A stretch of DNA of 5,639 nucleotides from Acidobacteriaceae bacterium (lineage in GTDB: Bacteria > Acidobacteriota > Terriglobia > Terriglobales > Acidobacteriaceae). Where the stretch lies: NCBI GenBank assembly GCA_027307295.1, contig DAHUXF010000209.1:1-5639 (forward strand), read 5' to 3'. Below are positions 1 to 4,881 of this stretch, one piece after another (position 1 is the first letter of the stretch; every line of letters begins with the position of its first letter). A program made the position numbers and the translations under genes. The notes under the pieces were generated by a model. That model made no database searches. It was not told where the DNA came from and was given only the letters and a program-made list of their open reading frames with translations.

Positions 1-387
1 CTTGGCGGCCAGCGGCAGGCGTTCCTGCAGTTGATCGATTTGCACCCCGATATCCGGCCCGCGCAACCAGACGCCCAGCCCAAGAATGAGTGCACCAGTC
101 AATACCACAAGAGGGAGAGACCACCGGCGCCGGAGGCTCAACTTTCTTTCCACCCAGAAAGCAGCACTGTGCAGCATCACAGCGAGCAAGATTCCAGCAA
201 AGATCAGCAGCAGCACCGTGCGGGCCAGCCAGAAAACATAGAGCAAGATAAGCACGGCTGAAGCCGTCAGGACGATCACGCTGGTTTTGGCTTGTAAGGA
301 TGCCTCTCCAGACCGGTTGGCCCCCGGTTCAGGCTGCTCGGGCTCTGGGAGCAGGTCTCTCTTCAGGTTCTCCATGGCTGGTTTCAT
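1..387 (-). CDS. AI-2E/PerM-family transporter, N-terminal part (runs off left edge)
   Basis: This is the first 129 codons of a gene that continues beyond position 1. The translation begins MKPAMENLKRDLLPEPEQ, a polar proline/glutamate-rich cytoplasmic leader. Three hydrophobic segments follow at about residues 36-54, 57-76 and 91-108. The second (ARTVLLLIFAGILLAVML), then a Trp-Val-Glu-Arg-Lys stretch and a third segment ending before RGPDIGVQIDQLQERLP, is the typical N-terminal pattern of the AI-2E transporter family (DUF20/PerM/UPF0118). These are inner-membrane proteins reported to export small molecules or act as ion antiporters; the substrate cannot be told here. The ATG at 387 overlaps the stop of the upstream universal stress gene as ATGA, which favours translational coupling and a shared mRNA. 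No clear Shine-Dalgarno precedes it. An in-frame ATG at 375 is a possible alternative start. The family call rests on the N-terminus only. Confidence 0.8.
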   Translation of the reverse strand, partial: MKPAMENLKRDLLPEPEQPEPGANRSGEASLQAKTSVIVLTASAVLILLYVFWLARTVLLLIFAGILLAVMLHSAAFWVERKLSLRRRWSLPLVVLTGALILGLGVWLRGPDIGVQIDQLQERLPLAAK

Positions 388-1298
388 ACTTTCACAGCTT
401 TGGCGGGACCCCGGATGGTGAGCACTGGACAAGGTGCATCGGCGATGATTTGATGGGCGATGGCCCAAGGCAAGTGCGTCGCTCCACGTGTCAGGGCTCC
501 TCCAGACTTGACGCCTAGGACAATCACGTCAGCCCGGTTTGCCAGGGCAAACTCAACCACACCGGCAGCAACCGGACCAAACTCGACAATCACATGGTCG
601 ATGTGGGACTGCATCTCTTCCGGCAGCAAGCCTCTGAGTTCTTTTTCAACCCGTTCCCTGATGCGCTGGCGTTCTGAAGGAAACTGAATGCCGGAGTCCG
701 CCAGATGCAGCAGGCTCACAGCGGAGCGGCAGTTCTCCGCTAATGAACACAGGTAAGGAATTGCGGCCATCGAACTTGGACTGAGATCGGTGGCGAAGAG
801 AACTCTTCCAAAACGTGCCCTGCTTTCGGGTTGTTCCAGGATATTCGGGCCAATCGTCATCACCGGACAAGATACGGTGCGAAATACCTCTTCTCCCACT
901 GACCCAAGGATCATCCGTTCCAGACCGGTAGCGCCCTGGCTGGCCAGGACCAAAAGATCAATCTTGCGATCCCGGACGGCCTGAAGAACTGCCTGGCCCA
1001 CTTCGCCATCGACGAGAAGTGGGGCAAGCTGAATGCCGCCCAGGAATTGGCCTGTCCACTGCGAGAGCCTGGCGTTTGCGGCATCCCACATCTGCTGCCG
1101 CTTCCGTTCCGCGCTTTCAGGAGCGCCAAACATGTAGGCCAAGGGATCAATTACGTGAAGAACGTGAATCCTAGAGCCATACGTCCCGGCTATCGCCCGC
1201 ACATAGGGTGTTGCCGCGGCCGATTCAGCAGACAGGTCGGTGAGCACCATGAGGTTGTCAAACTTCAGTCCCGTCTGTGTCTTGGCCGGTTGGCTCAT
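384..1298 (-). CDS. Tandem universal stress protein (two UspA domains)
   Basis: This 304-residue cytoplasmic protein has two Usp folds in tandem. Domain 1 covers about residues 13-150 and domain 2 about 164-296. Each opens with a beta strand ending in the Asp of the nucleotide pocket (MVLTDLS, D21; VLFATDLS, D171) and closes on a Cys-Pro-Val strand (SCPVMTI; PCPVLTI). Domain 1 has the ATP-binding loop in the form A119-S-Q-G122-nine residues-G132-S133, so only the first glycine of the classical G-2X-G-9X-G(S/T) is replaced. In domain 2 the corresponding stretch (262-285) has HLPWA where GS is expected, so this half probably does not bind ATP in the usual way. Tandem Usp proteins generally act in stress endurance, often in energy-limited cells. 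No good Shine-Dalgarno lies upstream of the ATG at 1298. The gene leads a probable two-gene unit with the AI-2E-type transporter and is divergent from the sortase gene. Confidence 0.93.
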   Translation of the reverse strand: MSQPAKTQTGLKFDNLMVLTDLSAESAAATPYVRAIAGTYGSRIHVLHVIDPLAYMFGAPESAERKRQQMWDAANARLSQWTGQFLGGIQLAPLLVDGEVGQAVLQAVRDRKIDLLVLASQGATGLERMILGSVGEEVFRTVSCPVMTIGPNILEQPESRARFGRVLFATDLSPSSMAAIPYLCSLAENCRSAVSLLHLADSGIQFPSERQRIRERVEKELRGLLPEEMQSHIDHVIVEFGPVAAGVVEFALANRADVIVLGVKSGGALTRGATHLPWAIAHQIIADAPCPVLTIRGPAKAVKV

Positions 1299-1359
1299 GA
1301 GCTTTAGGATGCAGGCGACCTAAGGTTATTCTGCCCTGGATGTTGACCTTGGCCGGCTA

Positions 1360-1365
1360 CTTATA
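1360..1365 (-). promoter_or_regulatory. Possible -10 element for the stress-protein unit
   Basis: Read on the minus strand this is TATAAG, a 5/6 match to the sigma-70 -10 box, about 60 bp upstream of the stress-protein start. No -35 consensus sits 17 bp further upstream. The palindrome at 1393-1408 is centred about 40 bp from the end of the hexamer. That is near, but not exactly at, the spacing of class II CRP/FNR activation. Prediction by eye only. Confidence 0.4.
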
Positions 1366-1392
1366 AGGTTCGGTCAAAAACGGATGGAGAGC

Positions 1393-1408
1393 TGTGACAA
1401 AGATCACA
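1393..1408. promoter_or_regulatory. CRP/FNR-family operator palindrome
   Basis: The sequence TGTGACAAAGATCACA is a perfect TGTGA-N6-TCACA inverted repeat, the CRP consensus half-sites. The FNR-like reading is GTGAC-N4-ATCAC. It lies in the divergent intergenic region about 95 bp upstream of the stress-protein start and close to a TATAAG box on the minus strand, so it more likely serves that gene than the sortase. The cognate regulator is not in the window; it could be a Crp, Fnr or Dnr-type protein. Confidence 0.72.
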
Positions 1409-1506
1409 ATCTCGCTCCACCGGCCTGGTTGACTTGCCGTCACTGCGGACTCAGTGAGGCATGCTACGAGAAATCGGCATCCTTACCCAGAAGAATCACA
1501 GCCGGC

Positions 1507-1522
1507 TGTGACCTAAATCACT
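1507..1522. promoter_or_regulatory. CRP/FNR-family operator palindrome
   Basis: TGTGACCTAAATCACT has half-sites TGTGA and TCACT separated by 6 bp, with one mismatch to a perfect inverted repeat. It ends 48 bp before the sortase start. It shares the GTGAC-N4-ATCAC core with the site centred 114 bp away at 1400.5, which suggests the same regulator binds both, one per divergent gene. Confidence 0.65.
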
Positions 1523-1546
1523 GTAACCGGCGCGCTGAACTGTTCT

Positions 1547-1552
1547 CATAAA
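1547..1552 (+). promoter_or_regulatory. Possible -10 element for the sortase unit
   Basis: CATAAA matches the -10 consensus at four of six positions and lies about 38 bp downstream of the centre of the 1507-1522 palindrome, close to a class II activator geometry. There is no recognisable -35 box, as expected for an activator-dependent promoter. The leader would be only about a dozen bases, with a weak GGGA at 1559-1562 as the ribosome site, so this assignment is tentative. Confidence 0.3.
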
Positions 1553-1570
1553 TGTGTTGGGATTTCTGGA

Positions 1571-2242
1571 ATGAAGACTGGTTCCAAAACGGCTCCAATG
1601 TTCGAACGCTTACTGTTGCTGCTGGGTTTACTTCTGCTGGGCATGTTCGCATTCGCTCATGCACACCGTTTCATCATGGTCCGGGTTGAGATGGCCAGAT
1701 TTGAGTCCAACAGGCTTGGAGCAGCGGAACCGAGAATACACGCATTCGCCAGCGCAGATCACAACGCTGGTCCTCGTCAGGCCCGGGGCGCCGGCTACGC
1801 GCTCTGGTCGAGCGAACGGATTCGATCGCATGCGGTCACCCTCAGCAAGCCTGTTGAAGCGCTAGCAGTTTTACGGATTCCAAAGGTCGGCCTGGAAGTT
1901 CCGGTGCTTGATGGCACAAATGCATTCACGTTAAATCGCGGTGTAGGAAGAATTGCGGGCACAGCATATCCCGGCCAGGAAGGAAACATGGGCATCGCCG
2001 GGCACAGAGACGGATTTTTCCGCAGCCTCAAAGAGATAAGCACGGGAGACGTTATCGAGTTGGTTACGACATCGGGAACGGATGTATACGTAGTGGATCA
2101 GATTCGTATTACCAGCCCGGATGATGTCAGCGTATTGAAGTCCCGAGCGAATCGTTCGCTCACACTGGTCACTTGCCACCCGTTCTATTTCGTCGGCCCC
2201 TCGCCCACCCGCTACGTCGTCGAAGCGTCTCTGCGGCAATAG
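1571..2242 (+). CDS. Membrane-anchored sortase (class D-like)
   Basis: This 223-residue cysteine transpeptidase would cleave a C-terminal LPxTA/G sorting signal and transfer the protein to an acceptor nucleophile outside the inner membrane. An N-terminal hydrophobic segment (about residues 12-32) anchors it with the catalytic domain outside. The sortase fold covers about residues 98-221. Catalytic residues visible are His145 in GIAGHRDGFF, Cys202 in TLVTCHPFYFVG and Arg214 in SPTRYVV. The TLVTC box and the GHRD context fit class D/E-type enzymes better than class A or C, and no C-terminal membrane segment is present, which argues against a pilus-polymerising class C enzyme. The linker between anchor and domain (residues 33-97) is poorly conserved-looking. 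The ATG at 1571 is kept although its Shine-Dalgarno (GGGA, 8 bases upstream) is weak; the next ATG (codon 10) has none. The gene immediately downstream encodes a protein ending in LPKTA, its likely substrate. Confidence 0.93.
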   Translation: MKTGSKTAPMFERLLLLLGLLLLGMFAFAHAHRFIMVRVEMARFESNRLGAAEPRIHAFASADHNAGPRQARGAGYALWSSERIRSHAVTLSKPVEALAVLRIPKVGLEVPVLDGTNAFTLNRGVGRIAGTAYPGQEGNMGIAGHRDGFFRSLKEISTGDVIELVTTSGTDVYVVDQIRITSPDDVSVLKSRANRSLTLVTCHPFYFVGPSPTRYVVEASLRQ

Positions 2243-2287
2243 CGGCAATAAATGTATGCAAGACCAAAGCAAGACCCAAGATCAAAG

Positions 2288-2293
2288 AAAGGA
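2288..2293 (+). promoter_or_regulatory. Ribosome binding site deciding the start of the sortase substrate
   Basis: AAAGGA lies 8 bases before the ATG at 2302. It fixes the start there. The longer open frame beginning at 2173 overlaps the sortase gene and would put 43 polar residues ahead of an obvious signal peptide. Confidence 0.75.
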
Positions 2294-2301
2294 ATAAAAC
2301 C

Positions 2302-3099
2302 ATGAAGCAATCCAAGTACGCTTTACTCAGCCTGGCATTTGCCCTTTTGGCGTTTCTTTGCGCCATGACTGTGGGCATTGCAGCCCAGGACATCACCCAT
2401 CCGCCGACCACCAAGACAACAGGACCGCCCGCGCATGAAGTTCACGTGACGCATGTTAAGAATGCGGAGGTCATCCACGTTTCAGGACATGAGCTTGTAG
2501 TTGAACTTGAGAATGGCGGGTTCGAACTGTTGAATCTGCCCAGTGATTTCAAGTTTGACGTTGATGGCAAACATCTAACCGTCCATGAACTAGTCCCTGG
2601 AACAAAGTTGACCCAGGAGATTCACACGGTTACTACACCGCAAGAGGTTACGACCGTGAGAACGGTGAACGGCAAGGTATGGCACGTCAGCGGAAGGACC
2701 GTGATTCTCTCTTTCCCTGACTCGCCCAACAAACAGTACACGGTTCCGTCCGACACGGTGTTCAATATTGAAGGTCAAGAGAAAACGGTCTTCGACCTGC
2801 GCAAAGGCATGGAGATTTCGGCAACGGTGGTAACGGTTGCACCACATCAGAGTATCACCACGCACACTGTGGTGAGCGGCCAAGCACCACCACCGCCACC
2901 GCCGCAGGTAGCCTTTGAGGGACCTCTGCTCGTTGAGCCCCTTGTGGAAACTCCTGCGCCCGCCGTTACGGCCAAGGTTGAGGAACCTGCGCAAGAGCTA
3001 CCAAAGACTGCCAGTCTCTTGCCATTGACAGGGCTGATGGGCTTCGCACTTCTGGCCTTGTATGCAGGTTTGAGAATTGCCAGAAAAAAGACTGCATGA
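2302..3099 (+). CDS. Secreted LPxTA-anchored protein, probable dedicated sortase substrate
   Basis: I do not recognise this 265-residue protein as a named family, but its architecture is clear. Residues 1-28 are a signal peptide (MKQSKY start, hydrophobic core, likely cleavage after VGIAA). Residues 29-51 form a Thr/Pro/His-rich linker. Two related units follow: residues 55-114 and 124-183, which align without gaps at a 69-residue offset with 17 of 60 positions identical. Shared marks are V-x-HVSG, PSD, TV and a final TV. Both look like small beta-rich domains. A run of six prolines (196-201) and a Pro/Glu/Val-rich stalk lead to the sorting signal: LPKTA at 233-237, a hydrophobic stretch at about 239-259 and a basic RKK tail. 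Cys20 lies in the signal peptide but has no lipobox. The gene follows the sortase by 59 bp in the same direction and ends before a strong terminator, so the two form an operon. Function of the repeated domain is unknown; display or adhesion at the envelope is a guess. Confidence 0.9.
   Translation: MKQSKYALLSLAFALLAFLCAMTVGIAAQDITHPPTTKTTGPPAHEVHVTHVKNAEVIHVSGHELVVELENGGFELLNLPSDFKFDVDGKHLTVHELVPGTKLTQEIHTVTTPQEVTTVRTVNGKVWHVSGRTVILSFPDSPNKQYTVPSDTVFNIEGQEKTVFDLRKGMEISATVVTVAPHQSITTHTVVSGQAPPPPPPQVAFEGPLLVEPLVETPAPAVTAKVEEPAQELPKTASLLPLTGLMGFALLALYAGLRIARKKTA
2464..2643 (+). repeat. Repeat unit 1 of the sortase substrate (protein level)
   Basis: Encodes residues 55-114 of the secreted protein. 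It aligns with unit 2 at a constant 207-bp offset. Shared residues include V57, H59-V-S-G62, P80-S-D82, F85, G89, T93-V94, L97, G100 and T109-V110. The DNA is too diverged to be a recent duplication. Confidence 0.75.
2671..2850 (+). repeat. Repeat unit 2 of the sortase substrate (protein level)
   Basis: Encodes residues 124-183, the second copy. Matching positions are V126, H128-V-S-G131, P149-S-D151, F154, G158, T162-V163, L166, G169 and T178-V179. It is followed directly by the Thr/Val-rich and polyproline linker. Confidence 0.75.
2998..3096 (+). other. C-terminal sorting signal, LPKTA type
   Basis: Residues 233-265 of the secreted protein: the pentapeptide LPKTA, a hydrophobic segment starting at SLLPLTGLMGF, and a charged end (RIARKKTA). 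This tripartite order is the classical sortase recognition signal. An alanine at the fifth position is known for class D enzymes (LPNTA in Bacillus anthracis). Cleavage would be expected between Thr236 and Ala237. Confidence 0.9.
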
Positions 3100-3120
3100 A
3101 GATCTGGTAAGGAACTTTAC

Positions 3121-3161
3121 ATGGGCGGCCAGGATGGAGATGGCCGCCCATTTCTTTGCTT
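3121..3161 (+). terminator. Intrinsic terminator of the sortase-substrate unit
   Basis: A perfect 10-bp stem (ATGGGCGGCC at 3121-3130 with GGCCGCCCAT at 3142-3151) encloses an 11-base loop. It is followed by TTCTTTGCTT on the plus strand. It begins 21 bp after the stop codon of the LPKTA protein. The T tract is interrupted but the stem is very stable. Confidence 0.8.
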
Positions 3162-3175
3162 GCAACGATAAGGCC

Positions 3176-3197
3176 AAAAAACCAGCGTTCAGCCCGG
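3176..3197 (-). terminator. Weak possible terminator after the M48 peptidase gene
   Basis: On the minus strand a short imperfect stem (CCGG/CTGG around 3197-3182, including a G-T pair) is followed by six T residues (3181-3176). It lies just past the peptidase stop at 3204. The T run is good but the stem is poor, so termination could equally depend on the strong hairpin at 3121-3151 or on Rho. Confidence 0.3.
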
Positions 3198-3203
3198 CGT
3201 GGG

Positions 3204-4691
3204 TTATTTCTTGGAAGCGGGCGTGTCCGGCTCAAACTGTAAACAAATGGTCTCGATCAAATCTGTGTCTTTGTATAGCTTCTTCGGAGCTTCGCAACGT
3301 TCTTCGCCGCCGGTCAGCAGAGTTGGACGTTTCTTATTTTGCTCCGAGTTGCTCTTTACCACCTGCACCGCGAGAAGCTTCTTCATCTCCTCAAACTCGG
3401 TAGTCTGGACGATCGCCTGTTCTTTCTTAGGCAGGAATGCAATCTCGCGCTTCGCATGGACCATGCGGTCATAAAAGACCGGATGGGTGCGGAACCAGCT
3501 TGCTCCAATGACGTTGCCTTCCTTGCTGGCTATTTTGTCGAAGAAACGGATGAAGCCGTTTGGATCGTACCCGGTTTTCCATGCGTACTGGATGCCAAGT
3601 TGGTCGGCTTCGGTCTCGTAATCGCGGCTGACTCCGAGCAAATTAAGGTTGAGCGCGAATCCTAAGCCGTAAAAACCGTACTGCAGGGCGTAATACGTCC
3701 CGATCCCAGCGGCGCCGCCCGTCAGGATGATCGCTGCAATCTGGGCTGACTGATAGAAGATGGAAGAGATCATGGCCTTCTTCATCAGCTTGTAGCCATG
3801 CCGGGCAGCAACGTGGGACATTTCGTGCGCCAGCACACCAGCCAATTCCGATTCATCGTCAGCCGCCTCCAGCAATCCGCGTTGCACGTACAGGAAGCCT
3901 CCGGGAAGAGCGAAAGCATTAACTTCCTTGGAATCCAGCACCACAACTTTCAACGGCACCAGAAGGTCGGAATTTCGGGCAATCCGTTGCGCTACTGTGT
4001 TGACGTAGTCTTGGATGGCTTTGTTGTCGAGTTCGGGGGGCATCGCCATCTGCTGCTGGAGTTCACGGACGGCGTCTTGGCCCCGCTTAACGTCGTCTTT
4101 TTGGTCCTTCTCGACTTCACGGAAGCCGATCTCGGTTGCATTGCCCCAGCGGCGGCTCAAATAGGCCTCTGATTTGATTTCCTGTTGCAATTGCTGATAG
4201 TCGGCGGGCCATTTTTCCAGCAGCTCAATCTTGGCTCGGCTATTGTCGAAGGCTACGGGAATCAGTTGATCGGCCAGCAAGTCCGCCTGGGCTTTGGCGG
4301 AGCGAAGCTCCTGGATCTGGCAATGGAGGTCGTGGCGCTGGCTCTCTTCAATCTGCTTGCCGAGGTGTTTGATTTCGGCTATACGTTCATCGGTCTGCTT
4401 TTCATAGATCTTGGCGCGCTCTTTCACGTTCGTCGTGCAATAATCCTGACTTTGCCGAACGTGCTTGCGCATGCCTTCAAGGTCAGTGGCGCTGAGATTT
4501 AGACCAGGCGCCAGGTCGAAGAGATCTTCGTAGGGTTGCTGCAAGCGCTGCTGAATCTGGTCATGCGCTGAGGGAGCCAAAGGCATCTCCGGCGGCTTTA
4601 CCCTTCGTTGGGAACATCCGAGAATCAACGATACCGACAACCCTACAAACAAAACATAGCCACAACGGCGATGGGGTCCTTCGAGTTGCAT
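3204..4691 (-). CDS. M48-family zinc metallopeptidase, lipoprotein with helical N-terminal region
   Basis: This 495-residue protein is a predicted envelope zinc protease for misfolded or outer-membrane-associated proteins, as in the BepA/LoiP group of M48. A signal sequence ends in the lipobox-like SLILGC, with Cys26 as probable lipidation site. Residues about 41-215 are charged, glutamine-rich and largely helical with coiled-coil character. The peptidase domain spans about 220-415. It contains H289-E-M-S-H293 (HExxH) and, further on, SRDYETEADQLG, where E359 of the ExxAD motif is the third zinc ligand. Between them, residues about 308-353 are hydrophobic with Gly-rich and aromatic stretches, suggesting membrane contact. 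RTHPVFYDRM (401-410) is the usual downstream THP motif. The C-terminus (about 416-495) is an extra charged tail with two Cys. A strong Shine-Dalgarno, GGGAGG at 4705-4700, sits 8 bases before the ATG. It is transcribed convergently toward the sortase unit and is probably monocistronic. Confidence 0.92.
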   Translation of the reverse strand: MQLEGPHRRCGYVLFVGLSVSLILGCSQRRVKPPEMPLAPSAHDQIQQRLQQPYEDLFDLAPGLNLSATDLEGMRKHVRQSQDYCTTNVKERAKIYEKQTDERIAEIKHLGKQIEESQRHDLHCQIQELRSAKAQADLLADQLIPVAFDNSRAKIELLEKWPADYQQLQQEIKSEAYLSRRWGNATEIGFREVEKDQKDDVKRGQDAVRELQQQMAMPPELDNKAIQDYVNTVAQRIARNSDLLVPLKVVVLDSKEVNAFALPGGFLYVQRGLLEAADDESELAGVLAHEMSHVAARHGYKLMKKAMISSIFYQSAQIAAIILTGGAAGIGTYYALQYGFYGLGFALNLNLLGVSRDYETEADQLGIQYAWKTGYDPNGFIRFFDKIASKEGNVIGASWFRTHPVFYDRMVHAKREIAFLPKKEQAIVQTTEFEEMKKLLAVQVVKSNSEQNKKRPTLLTGGEERCEAPKKLYKDTDLIETICLQFEPDTPASKK

Positions 4692-4699
4692 ATTTCTGG

Positions 4700-4705
4700 C
4701 CTCCC
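4700..4705 (-). promoter_or_regulatory. Strong ribosome binding site of the M48 peptidase gene
   Basis: Read on the minus strand this is GGGAGG with an 8-base spacer to the ATG at 4691. It confirms that start, which places the signal peptide and lipobox at the N-terminus. It is the most canonical Shine-Dalgarno in the window. Confidence 0.8.
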
Positions 4706-4763
4706 GATGCGAGTTCTAATCTATTGGATTCTTAAGAAAATGCCAGAGAAGGCCCAAGGATGC

Positions 4764-4779
4764 GGTGATCCAGATCACA
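4764..4779. promoter_or_regulatory. CRP/FNR-family operator palindrome upstream of the M48 gene
   Basis: GGTGATCCAGATCACA is the third site of this type. Its inner part, GTGAT-N4-ATCAC, is a perfect inverted repeat intermediate between CRP (TGTGA-N6-TCACA) and FNR (TTGAT-N4-ATCAA) sites. It is centred about 80 bp upstream of the M48 start codon, in the 190-bp gap between the adaptor gene and the peptidase gene. A weak TAGATT at 4723-4718 could be the -10, which would put the site near -60, a class I position; this last point is speculative. Confidence 0.6.
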
Positions 4780-4829
4780 TGCTCAGATCATTGGCTTCTC
4801 TACCGGCTGCACAAACGCAAGGCAAAGCT

Positions 4830-4843
4830 GCGGGAAGACCCGC
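4830..4843 (-). terminator. Small hairpin after the adaptor gene, possible terminator
   Basis: GCGGG-AAGA-CCCGC is a 5-bp GC-rich stem with a 4-base loop, about 40 bp past the stop of the HlyD-type gene. On the minus strand it is followed by AGCTTTGCCTT, which is only moderately T-rich. It may end the adaptor transcript before the peptidase promoter, but the evidence is thin. Confidence 0.3.
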
Positions 4844-4881
4844 GAAACACGGCTCAAGAAACTCACCTGCAAGCTTTCTGT

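Noticed and set aside
646..1307. Other-frame open reading frames within the universal stress gene on both strands
   Set aside because: The Usp frame has two clear domains across its full length; the others look like random compositions.
2173..2301. In-frame upstream extension of the LPKTA protein, overlapping the sortase gene
   Set aside because: It would bury the signal peptide behind 43 polar residues, while the ATG at 2302 has a good AAAGGA ribosome site.
2359..2364. Cys20 of the LPKTA protein as a lipoprotein site
   Set aside because: The preceding residues (AFL) do not form a lipobox, and a standard signal-peptidase I site follows at VGIAA.
3339..4502. Several plus-strand open frames of 105-124 codons
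   Set aside because: They lie antisense to the M48 peptidase, show no family features, and are explained by that gene's codon use.
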